Origin: Lepturacanthus savala | Lineage: Eukaryota; Chordata; Actinopteri; Scombriformes; Trichiuridae | Length of the DNA: 64,000 nucleotides | Direction of reading: 5' to 3' | Assembly: GCA_030544235.1 (NCBI GenBank) | Contig: CM060481.1 | Coordinates: 19,503,892 to 19,567,891 of the forward strand | Shown here: one piece after another, positions 13,701 to 25,700 of the stretch | Layout of the letters: each line of letters starts with the position of its first letter | How positions within the stretch are numbered: the first letter of the stretch is position 1 | Notes under the pieces: generated by a model | What the model saw: the letters and a program-made list of their open reading frames with translations, nothing else | Database searches by the model: none | Told to the model about the DNA's origin: nothing | Translations under genes and position numbers: made by a program

Positions 13701-16700
13701 GTGTGTAAATACCACTGAAAGTGCTCATGACTGCAGCGGTCTGAAAGCCGACTTCTATTTTTTTCTGTAGCCGCTTTCCTGAATCTCTTCTGTCACACTC
13801 TCACTATATAATGGCCCGATCCAAACGGCCACGCTCCGGAGTTAAAGACCGTCATCCTGTCAATCAAAATGCACTCTGAGATAGACTTCGGATCTCCAGT
13901 GACTTTATGGCGATAAATTGTAATTCCTGACCCTGTAACTCATTTGAAAGTGTTTTTTTTTTTTTATTTTATTCATAATAAATCCTCAAGTGCAACAATT
14001 TACATTGTAGATAGACAAAATAATACCTTTTTTTTATCAGATTATAATAAACATATCCATGTTACAATGTCTATAATTCTGGTCCGTTTGTATATGTATT
14101 AAATCTTACATCTAATAATTTATGATTGTAAAAAAAAAAGTAAATATCTTCAAAAGTGAATTAATGTCTATTATTATTATTATTATAGTTGTATTATTGA
14201 TAGTACCAATTAAGAAATGGGCTATTCTTTTCTTTTAGCCTATTCTTTTAAGCCGTCACATTATAGCCTATTGATGTAGGATTATGTGAAATTTTCTGAG
14301 CGAAGTCCACTTGAGGCCCCTTGTGGACAAATTGATGAATTGTGGGTATGGACGGCCCTCGGCACTGGCAGATTTCCTGGGAACACGGTGCCTGTAAGGT
14401 CCGTATCAAGTGCGGTGAAGTCTGGACATCTGAATTGGGCCAATAACACATTTTTTATGTTGTACATGTGTGTTGCTATGTGGTGTGTGATGCGCTACAC
14501 TGTCCATTTGACCGTATCAGAACACTTTGTTTACTCTGATTGTTCCGACCATCTGTCCACACTTCCCCTCCTGCTTCTCTCTCCCCCCCCCGTAATTTAT
14601 TACCAGTCCACTTTCACACATGACCCGAAAACACACACACACACACACACACACAGTTGAGTGACCTTCAGTGTTAAGTGATTCGTGCTCATTGTTTTTC
14701 TTCTTCCCCATTTTCTTGTCATCTTTTGCCCCTCCCCCTCTTTCCCTCTGTCTTTCAGGGCTGTGGTGGAGAAGTATCTCCTGGAGAAGTCTCGTCTAGT
14801 CTCCAGGGAGAAGAATGAGAGGTGAGGAGGGACAGGCGGGGTCTTGACCTTTGACCTTTACGACCTCTGCGGGGGCCCTCTGTACAAACAGTGTCCCCGC
14901 AAGAGGCTCTGCTGGTTGGATATGAAGATCAGCTGAAGGCTTCAGCTTTTAGCCTTTGACTTTACATGTTTATGTGCCTGAACACTCCTATTACACATAT
15001 ATAACCCATATATACTTGAATATTCAGCCTCTATAGGTTAAGATATTATTCATCTTAATGGCTGTTTATCTACATGTCCTATTATATACTTGTAACTTTT
15101 CGAAAGTGTCCATTATTAGATGGATTTGTGGATATACACTATTTACAGTAAATGCAACTCAGTCTTTGACACCTCAAATGTAGCAGTAAAAGGATCATAT
15201 TGAAACCATACTATTTTTTCATTTGTAAAGCCATCTACATGTTTTGGTTTTACCTAATTTGATATGAGCTGAAACTTGTTTGATTTGAGAACTAACTATT
15301 GCTACATGAAAAATCCCTTTGCTACCCGGCAGTCCAGAGAGCGATGGCCCGATATACCATGTCGTTCACTCCTCCCTCACTCCTGCTGCACGTCATGCGA
15401 GTCTGTTACTCATAGAGACATTCCCTACACACCAGGCTACCTGTCTGTTGCACTGGCGTGACTAACACTAATACATAATACTAAAACAAATAAATACAGT
15501 CACAGTTCTGCGAAAGCTAGTAAATTCTCCTCTGTGTGAGTTGCAGTGTGATATGTTTTACTGATGAAGTGAGTCAGAAGAGGAGACTTGCAAACATTTT
15601 TTTAGTTACGTCAGTAAAACCAATAAAATAAATGGACTTTAAAGGAACAAACTTTTGACGTAGATACAACAAAGCCTTAACCACAAGGTGATGATTTTCT
15701 AACTAATTCATACAGATAAAGATACACGCATGTTCTCTCCTAAAACCACAATCTATCGCTAAACACCTCCGCTGAAGTGAATGATGCTTGGTATAAATAT
15801 ACTTTAGCTGTTATGAGGGGGAGGTTTCCTTTCCATATTTTCACAGCTAGTGTTTCAAGCTACTTCCAGCCTGCACAGTGCACTGTTGATCAGCAGCATA
15901 CACTGTTGACAGTGCATCTTGCCTGTCTAGTCAGGAAGTGATTCCACTATATGATGTCATTGTTTCTAAGTGTGGAAACTCATTACTCCTGTGTGCTTTT
16001 ACAACAAAGCTCTGCATCTGTTTAGCTGACTGCTGATAGGACAAGCAGATAACTGATATCTACATTGCTGAGCGCTTTTCTCCTTTGTATTAGCTTTTTA
16101 CAATGTGTTGACTCATGTTATATCACCAAAACTTCCCCTTATTTGTCACCATAAACATGAAGCTCATACCTGCTCATAACCGCCCACCAGTTAATGGAAA
16201 AGGGCAAATAATAGATGCAAATGAAACAAGTTTCTAAATTCTAAAGGAACATTTTATGTAATAACATATTTACATATTTACTGTGGATTGCTTTCCAGAA
16301 ACTACCACGTGTTTTACTATCTGTTGTTGGGAGCTTCAGATGAGGAAAGGAAGGCGTTTAAGTTGCTGCCACCTGAAGAATACTTCTACCTCAAGCAGGT
16401 ACAGTGTCGCTCCCCACTCTTATCACATGCACTGGTTTACAGCAGGAGTCTCCGACCCACTGTGGGTGCAAGTTTTTGTTCCAACCAAGCAGTTACACAC
16501 CTGATTCTACTAATCGACCACTAGGGCCCTTGCTAAGGTCCTTCATTAGTAGAGTCAAGTATGTTACTGCTTTGTCAGAACCAGGGTTGGAGATCTCTGG
16601 TTTACAATCTGTCAATCTCTTTAATTTAAATTAAAAAATAATTGTAACATTTTGCATGTCTTTTTTGGTGCATTCTACACTCTTGAGAATAATATTGCAT

Positions 16701-19700
16701 CCCTGTTAATGAACTAGAACCTGTGGTTGTTGTGTATGTGATTTGACCTTCAAGGTAACACAGTAATTCACAAAGAGTGAACCTGGCATTCATGTAGCCT
16801 GCCAAGCGGTTGAATAGGCTTCTGTATACGCTCGGCTTCCAGCCGCACATGTGTACTGCATGTTAATGAAGCATTCTTTGTTCGCTTGCTCATTTTTTAT
16901 TCCCCTCTTTTCATCCATCTCTTTACTTCACCTTTTTTGTCACTTTTGCACTTGTTTCCTCATCTTCACACACACTTATTGTACTAACTCTCTCTCTTTC
17001 TTTGTAGCAAAACTTCAAGATAGAAGATGAGGAGGATCTGCATCATGACTTTGAAAGGCTGCAGCAGGCAATGGAGATGGTTGGCTTTCTTCCAGCCACC
17101 AAGAAACAGTGAGTGGATCAGCGATACACTGTAGAGTGTATAATGTAAAAAAAAAAAAAAAAGAAGTAATACGAGAAATATTCTTCCTGACAGGCAGAAA
17201 GGAAATACAAACAGAAATCCACTGCTGAGCAATTTCCCACTCTGCTCTGAGTTATTTTAGTCTGGTGATTGAGTCACATTACCAAATCTATAAATGACAA
17301 CAAATTGGCTTTTAAGAATAGCACAATCGGAGGCATGTAATGAGCTGTTCATTGCTGTTATTTTCAGTTTTTCAGTCATCCAACATAAACTGGTGATAAG
17401 ACTGTGTAGCAGTGTATCATGTGTGTCTTATGGCTGTGTTTGTTGCAGGATCTTTTCTGTGCTTTCGGCCATCCTGTATCTCGGCAACGTGACGTACAGG
17501 AGGAAGTCAACGGGCCGAGATGAGGGGTTGGACGTGGGGCCACCAGAAGTCCTGGCCACTCTGTCTGATCTGCTAAAGGTGACATATGTGACAACTGTTT
17601 CTGTATGATGCTGCTGCAAGGACGATTGTACTCGACTGTGTCTGGCTTGTGATGTATGGCTGTCAACATTAATCTTTCTGAGCTGTCCCTCAGGTAAAAG
17701 AGGAATTACTGGTTGAAGCGCTGACCAAGAGGAAAACGGTGACAGTCAATGACAAGCTGATCCTCCCCTACAGCCAGTCTGAGGTAGGCACCAGCCATCA
17801 AGGAATTTATGGAACCTGTCATTACTATAGCAGTCAACCTTTTTTTTTCTGGTTGTCTGCATACCTCCTGGTGCATGTGTTAGTATATCTAATCATATAT
17901 TTTTTGCATTTTGTTGTTATTTAGCTTAATCTTAAAGCACATCATAAAACTATCACTCATCACCCCCTTTCTATCTACTATATTTTTCAGTGCTCTCACA
18001 TCTTTTTTTCCTTTCCAGCTGTTAGTTTTATTTTTCATTTTGATGTCCAACATCTCAATACTTTTTATGTACAAACTGCACACAAATCGGTGAAATCTTG
18101 TGCCTTACTACTGTCAAGACTGTATATATCATTTTTATTGATTTTATTTTTATCCTATAATTTTCTTCCATTCTATTTTATACTTGCAAATAACATTGTA
18201 TATATTTCTATGATTTTTTTTTTAATAACCTAAGGAGCTACTGTAATGCCCTTACATAACATTAATTAACGGTGTTATGTCTTTCTCTATCTCCTTCTTC
18301 CTCAGGCTATTACAGCCAGAGACTCCATGGCTAAATCTCTGTACAGCGCCTTGTTTGACTGGATCGTCCTGCGCATCAATCATGCACTGCTTAACAAGAA
18401 AGACATGGAAGAATCTGTTCCAGTGAGATACAAACACTCACTCACACCCACACAGAAATATTTACACACAAACGCAACAGTGGTTGGTTATTGTTATACA
18501 TTCCACGTCCTGCTCTTCGCTAGTGCTCACTTGGTGTTCATGGTCTTGTTTTGCAGTGCTTATCCATCGGTGTCCTGGATATTTTTGGCTTCGAGGACTT
18601 TGAGACCAACAGCTTTGAACAGTTCTGCATCAACTACGCAAATGAGCAGCTGCAGTATTACTTCAACCATCATATTTTCAATCTGGAGCAGGTTCTCTTT
18701 TGTTTTCCATTCCCCCAAATCATTTACCTTGACTCTGAGCAACACACCCCACCAGTAGATTTATCTGTGATTGTAAACTAGAACTACATTTTGTTTTCTG
18801 AGCTTTATTAATAACATTTCAGTATACATTTGTAGTCTTAGAATTGGCATCTAATATATACTTAAATAAAGATAATAATATAAATGATATTACATAATAA
18901 GAAAGGATACTTATATCAAGATATGTACATATTAACTAGGTAAAAGGCAAGGTAAATTACATTTCTCTAAATAGTTCTTATGTAAACATTTCTTAACAAT
19001 CGTTTTAGTACTATCAATATAGATCTTAAATTCAGTTTCAAACAGGAAGGAGAGGTCAAGCATTAGAGAATTTAGATGTGTTTATATGTATGTGTATGAA
19101 AGTTTGCAATTACAATATTTACATTTGTTAGGTGTTGGATATTTGGTTCTTTATTTTTATATTATAATAATACCTATATGTTTTATATATAATAATAATC
19201 CCAAATTAACATAAATGTAATAATTCAGTTAAAAAGATCAACAATTTATTTTTGGGTTCTATTAATTTCTAATGAGCATGTTGTGTCCTGTCACATGTAG
19301 GAGGAGTACCAAGCAGAGGGAATCACCTGGCACAACATCAACTACACAGACAATGTGGGCTGCATCCATCTCATCAGCAAGAAGCCCACCGGCCTGCTCT
19401 ACCTGCTGGATGAGGAGAGCAAGTGAGAGACAATTAACAGAGTTCACTCATTCCTTTAGCTGAAGCTGTCAATTAATCTGGCACATAATTATTTCATTTT
19501 TTTTCTGCTCCAGCTTTCCTCATGCCACCGATGAGACGTTATTGGCCAAATTCAAGCAGCAGCACCAGGGGAACAAATACTTTGTCTCCACACCAGTTAT
19601 GGAGCCCGCCTTTGTCATTCGCCACTTTGCAGGGAAAGTCAAATATCAAATCAAGGTAAGAAGGAGGGCCTACGGAGAAGACAACTGCTAACATAATATC

Positions 19701-22700
19701 TCATCTCACTACACTGGGTTCCACTCAAACATATGCTTTGATCTTTTGTTTGTGTGTTTGCTTTGCCATCTTTAATGTTCTCGATATGTTTCTCCACTCC
19801 AGGATTTCCGGGAGAAAAACACAGACCACATGCGTCCAGATATCGTGGCGTTGTTGCGGAGCAGCGATCGTGCTTACGTTCGGCAGCTCATCGGCATGGA
19901 TCCCGTGGCCATGTTTCGATGGGGCATCCTACGAGCTACCATCAGAGGCATCGCTGCTTTCAACGAGGCCGGTCGCTCCCGGGCTGCCAAGACTTCAGGT
20001 ACATAATCAGTGTAATGCTGAGAGAAGATCCATTGAAGATCCATTTTATCATGCATATTATATATTGACTATACATTGTCACCATAATAAAATAATGGTC
20101 ATTTTGTTTGACAAAAGGGAGTTTTTGGCCTAAATCAGCTCTTGATGATGCTGCCAGGTGTGGTAAAATCACTTAGATCCTGAGTTAAAAGGATCATACT
20201 CTTTATACCTTATAGGACCATGGCCATTTTACTTACGGTAGATTGTTTTATGATTTGCCAAAGTCAACGTTTTTTGCCAGGAAGTCAGGATAAAAAAAGC
20301 CTGACTTTGGCTGATAATTTAAAAAAAGAAAGGAACTTCCAAGATCTTCGGTACATTAAACATGTTGAGTGTCATCACTTCATTGAAAATTTGCCACATC
20401 TCAGGTTTCAAAAAGTTGTTAAAGCTAGATGATGGGAATGGGTTACGTTCGATAAAAAACAGGCAAAGAAGACCTGGAAAAGTAATGGAAAAGTCAACTG
20501 CGTTGTGACTAATTTGATTTACAGTACCTGACATTTCTTTAATGTAACTCCACGTAATGTAAGTTTTGAATTTGCTGTATGAAATGAAAGGACAGTGTAA
20601 GGCAGGTTTAAAGTTGCCTAAAGTCTTCTACATATGTTGCCAGTCATCCACTGTCAAGGGCTGTTTGATTGAAATGATTTATCACTTATGTTATATTTAT
20701 TAAAGTGTTCGTTTTCCCAAAACAAAGATTTTATTTTAATATGGTCACAATATGTGAATTGGGTCTGAATTCATTTTTTTAGAAACTAAAAACTTCCCAG
20801 CACTACAGAAAAGTGTTTCCTGTCTTGTAGACCTCTTGTGCAACATATACCACAACTTTCAGACTACTGCAGTGTTCTGTAATTAGCCTCTCAGGTCAGT
20901 GCACAGAGGCATATGTAGGCCAGAAACATGAAGCTTGAGGAGATTTTGACAATCTCCCTGCAATTCGCAATCCTCCAGACTATTTTGGTGCTCCCAGACG
21001 CAGCCCATTGACGTAGGAGCCTTTTTATGTGGATTAACAAGATTAAATAAAGTTGAGACCAATAATACCAATATAACAAAAACTGCTGCAGTCATGTGAC
21101 CGACCAGTCTCTGTTCTACTAGAATGTGCACTTATGATTCATTCATTGTTTTAGTAATGTGTATTAAATGTGTTTTGTCTTTTTGTTTTAGGTGTTGTCC
21201 GTCCCATCTCCAGAACGCCTTTAGGAGAACTTCAACGGTCCAATGCCCCAATAGAAAGAATGTACAAGTAAGAACAAACATATCTGATATGAAACAATGA
21301 ATCTTACTTTGTCTTTGTTGTTTTTTAACTGTCAGATCTTTTTCCTCCGGTGGATTCTCGTCTGCCACAGCACATGGATGTGGAGGCAGAGTGTCGGTGC
21401 TGTTGTGGTTAATAACTGTATCATGACCGATCATTTTAAATAGGATCAATACTATATTCAGCCTTCGTGGAACTGCAACTGTTTGAATCTCCTTGTTGAA
21501 GGAAGTGTTTGAAATGGTTTTTGAACTGTGCACCTCCACGTTTTGACTGTTCCACTTTACTGGATGAGATGAGGAAGGGGACCATGTCAAACACACTAAA
21601 CTCTCTTCACATTTACTGTAGCTTTATTCAAACCGTATTTTTAATCACCCTGGCAGATGGATGGCTCCTCCTTCACCTCATCTCAGTCGCACACATTTTC
21701 TGTCCCTCCCAACACCCTTTGGTGACCCCACTGTGTGCGGTTCTCTCCTCTCCCTCTCCCCTCCACAGACGAGCCTCTATGCTCGATTTCTACTTTGATC
21801 ACTCAGAGGAGCGCCCTCTAGAGGCCTTCGAAGACATCTTTGCTAGCTATGAGAGTAAGAAGTAAGTGAATTGGTGGACAGGAGAAAGGTATGAAGACAT
21901 GAGGCCAAGCAGGAAGGAAATGTGTTTGGTTTTTGGGTAATGGTTTGCTCCCTTCTCTGAGTTATGCCCATTTTAAAGAAAAAAAGTGATCTTTCTTTTA
22001 GATGTAGTCCAAATCAAATGCACTAAGTGTATTTTTTTCTTAGATTGTCAAGCTGCAATGCCTGCTTGCTACTTCGAATATGAAAATGGAATATGGAGAG
22101 TGAAGTGTTTCATAAGAGGAAGTTTAATACGCAACACCACAGCAAAGTTGCCCTTTACCTTGCATTCACTCTCTTCCGTCACTGTAATCTCCATCATTTC
22201 TTGTAGTTGTGATAATCTCTTTTTCCCTCCTCACGTTTATGATTCTTACAATCGGAGCACAGGAAGGTGTTTGTACTGGCCTACTCTGATTAGCCACCCG
22301 GATTACTTACATCAACCGTGCAAGCACTTGCATATTCACACACTTACAAAGGCCCCTACTTAAATAGACAAAGAGAATGGGTGAGATTTCTCAGAGTGGA
22401 ACCAAACCATGAAGAGTATTTTTGGATCGCTGAGCCCTACAAACCTTAAACTTCTACCTCCTGCTTTCAGATCTGAAATTACTGGGTTTTTCTTTTTTGC
22501 TCAAACCGACCTTAAACCTCCAAGCACATTGTTAAACGATTAAATAATCCAGTTCCTTCCAGATCTGCAATGACAGAGAGACAGAGGTTGGTTTCAGTGT
22601 GACTCATTTACGTGTTGCCCCATTCCTTCACTGCCTCACCTCTGTTTTCATGGTCAGCCGTGGTAAGTACAGCCAAATATTGCATGGAAAGCTCCGAGAC

Positions 22701-25700
22701 ACGGAAAAGTCTCCCTATTAACCTCACCACACCCAGTCTCCAGAGTAACACCAGTCCCCAATTAAAGGAACCATGAATCCAACAGTCTCACCAGTAACAA
22801 CTTACAGTCACACAGCCAGTAACAGCCCCAGCATGGAAACAAGATGGCCAAATCAATCCAAACACCAAGCTCAGCTCTGCATGTTAACCATCACAGTGAT
22901 AGGGAAATGGGTTTGAATACAAATCCCCATCTCCCTTTGTGTGTGCGTTGTCTGTACTTCAGGAATATGGCAGCATGGTTGGGTGGTGTAGTGTGTCTTG
23001 CGGTTTCCGTGTATATAAACACGATTGGTGTTAGAATACATTTGGTGGGTTGTTCTTCACGGATGAGCAGTGTGTGAAAGCAGAAGTTCCTCTTGATATC
23101 AGACCCCCAACTATCCTGCGTTGTGTGTTCCTGTCTCGGGTAACTGTGGTGGCGTGTTTTTTTCTGAGGTGTCCTAAGAGTGGTGTTCTATCACACCCTG
23201 CTTTATGTTTTTTTTTCTTTTTTGTCCTTCCTTCCTCCTCCGGTCAGTTTTTCCAATCTTTCATAATGTTTCTTCCCCTCCCTCCCTTCTCCTGCTCCCA
23301 AACACTCCCTCTCCTTCCCCTTCTGTACTGTGTTTGTGTGTGTGTGTGTGTGTGTGGTGTGATCAGGGACATGCATGCACAGATCATCAGCTCCATTAAG
23401 AACTTGCAGCTGGATGGTGAGGACCCTCGCAAGCTGCTGCAGTCCTGGGGTCGCCTCCGTTTCCCTCGACACGTCCTCCAGTGAGTCTGCAGACAGACCT
23501 GGTGTCAGTCAGTTCAGGCAGAACATGCTCCTGTTAAAACTTTACAACAGATTATGATTGGCTCATTTTAGAAATTTCGACCAATCAATTAACAGATATC
23601 GATAGCTATAACTCACTGTTACAGACGCTTTTCTCACTGGATAACGGGATCTAATCCAATAAAAGCACCAAACGCGCACCTGCTTCATCAGTGGACGCAT
23701 TAGAGATGCTGTCTCCATTTTTTTTCCTTTGGAAGGCTGAAACTGAAATGACTTGAATACTTTCATTAACTGCAGCATGAACATGATCAGAAGACTGTAG
23801 GCATGTGAGGTCTTCTGGAGCATCTTTTTGAAAATATGCCCAGTGGCCTTGCAAGCATGTTAGAGATTACGGTACTCTGACAGTGACCGTGAACGTACAT
23901 TTTGGTTGTTTGGTAAAGCGAGCACGTCTGCCTGTGTGTGGTGAGTCTGCCAGGCTGATGGGTTAGATTTTACATCCCATCTCCTGCTGCAAACTCCCTC
24001 CTCTTTCCGCCCGCCATCCATCCTCTCATTTCTCAGGCTTGCTGCTGCCTGTCGTTCACCTACCCCCCCACCCCACCCCCCACCCCCCGTCTTTCAGGTG
24101 CAACCCTTGATTCCGTCACTGCCTTGAAAGCCGCATGAAGAAGTCGCCCATCCCTACTAACCCGGCTTCACACACTCCATCCACCACTCGGTTCATCCGC
24201 CTGCTTCAACGCTTCAGTCCTCTTCACTCATCCTGCATCTCATTTCTCCTTTTGTCCACAGGAAAAACAAGAGCACCAAACAAAAGCAGATCATCCCCAA
24301 GGTAAACCTGAGTGCTGTATGACCTCATACATATAAGTAGGCCACAGAAGCCTACACTATCTCCTTGTTGAAGATTAAAATGATTTCTGCAATTGCTGGT
24401 GAAGAGGTTTACCTATTTTTGCAATCCCGGTTAACAAGCTTGTATTACATTGTCATAATAAAGCAAACGTGTCTCATAAAGTGGTGTCAAATATACTGTT
24501 ACTCTGCAGAGACTGTTAGATTCTCGCTCCCTGAAGTTCATTGTGAGCCTGACGCTGCACGATCGCACCACCAAGTCTCTGCTCCATCTGCACAAGAAGA
24601 AGAAACCCCCCAGCATCAGTGCACAGTTCCAGGTAACATCACTGACAACAAAATATATAATATTGTAAGCCATACACACACCAGCACCAATCCTGAGCAT
24701 TCAGAAAACTTGTCTCCTTCTTTCTTCAGGCCTCTCTGACCAAACTCCTGGAAACTCTGAACAGAGCCGAGCCTTTCTTCATCCGTTGCATTCGCTCCAA
24801 TGCTGAAAAGGTACGTTTTTGTCTTTTAAGATCGCCAGTTTGAGTCCTCTGTCTCAATGTTTAGGGCCCAAGTGATCAGATGCTAGAAAAGCTCAAAAGT
24901 TAAGACTCTGAAAACACAATTCTCTTATATAACCAGATATCTCTTCTTATATGTATGTATATGAGCAGAAGGAGATGCATCTGGATGAGCCTTTGGTGAT
25001 TCAGCAGCTGCGTTACACAGGAATGCTGGAAACCGTTCGCATCAGAAGGTCGGGCTATGGAGCAAAGTACACATTCCAGGTACAGCAAAGTTACTCCTCA
25101 TATCATATTGCACAACAACATAATGCCCAACCTGTTATACCAGCTGCTAAATATATTGCTTCTTGCCAGAAAACATTTTGATTTCGCATAGATAATGATA
25201 CAATGACCTGCAACATTACTACAAACACACGGCGCCATTGTCAAATTATAAAGGCAACTTCACTTATATTTTTGTTAAAATCTGCACAGAAATACATCCA
25301 TGAAACACAACCCTTTTATTTATTATGCTATAACGATAACATCATAAGTCCTCTTTTGAACAATCCCTTATTTTTTCACTTTTCTTGTCTTGTCCCTGCA
25401 GGAATTTTTAGAACAATTCAGGGTTTTGCTGCCAAAGAACTCCACGGCCTCCAGGGAAGACATCTTAGCACTGCTTGAGAAGAAGATGGGCCTGGACCCC
25501 ACCACGTACCAGATAGGCAAAACTAAGGTACACCATTGAACTAAGGTTGCTGACAAACCTAACTATTGTCTGCATTTCTAGCTCTTCCCGTTGTAAGATT
25601 TAGACTGCCTGTGCATGTGAAATCTGCATTGTTCTCTCCATTCAGGTGTTCTTGAAAGAGCTGGAGCGACAGCAGCTGCAGGACTCGCTGCACAAGGACG

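Larger units (their letters stand above)
11435..14758 (+). other. MYO9B intron 2
   Basis: 3.3 kb with no coding signal. It holds a foldback element (12549-12734), an alternating purine-pyrimidine tract (12857-12893) and an AC microsatellite (14631-14655), listed separately. The rest is unremarkable AT-rich sequence. Confidence 0.7.
19803..24301 (+). other. myo9b: Loop-2 insertion of the class IX motor
   Basis: Class IX myosins carry a large extra segment in loop 2 that contacts actin and is thought to underlie their unusual processivity. Here it is spread over the 3' part of exon 19803-19998 and exons 21192-21267, 21769-21861, 23367-23480 and 24262-24301, about residues 590-708. It begins after a conserved FRWGILRA block and ends in a basic run ([13 protein letters not shown]). 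The middle exons are the least conserved part of the head. Exons 21769-21861 (93 nt) and 23367-23480 (114 nt) are phase-symmetric, so each could be skipped without breaking the frame. Confidence 0.75.
605..25670 (+). other. myo9b: Myosin motor domain of MYO9B (exons 1-21)
   Basis: This is the ATP- and actin-binding head. The P-loop GESGSGKT is at residues 129-136 (from base 989). Switch I NNNSSRFG is at 180-187 (exon 11340-11434). Switch II DIFGFE is at 410-415 (exon 18557-18691). The class IX block [17 protein letters not shown] is in exon 24510-24632, and the converter end KTKVFLK is at about 853-859. All nucleotide-binding motifs are intact, so an active ATPase is expected. The first visible exon also encodes the linker between the RA domain and the head ([12 protein letters not shown]). 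The donor after 18691 (GTTCTC) is weak, but that exon carries switch II and is surely included. Confidence 0.95.

Noticed and set aside
21132..21596. 154-codon minus-strand frame
   Set aside because: Overlaps a MYO9B exon in antisense and has no domain.
24060..24130. Possible extra MYO9B exon after the C-rich tract and CAG at about 24098
   Set aside because: No conserved protein and it would disturb the phase that joins 23480 to 24262 exactly.
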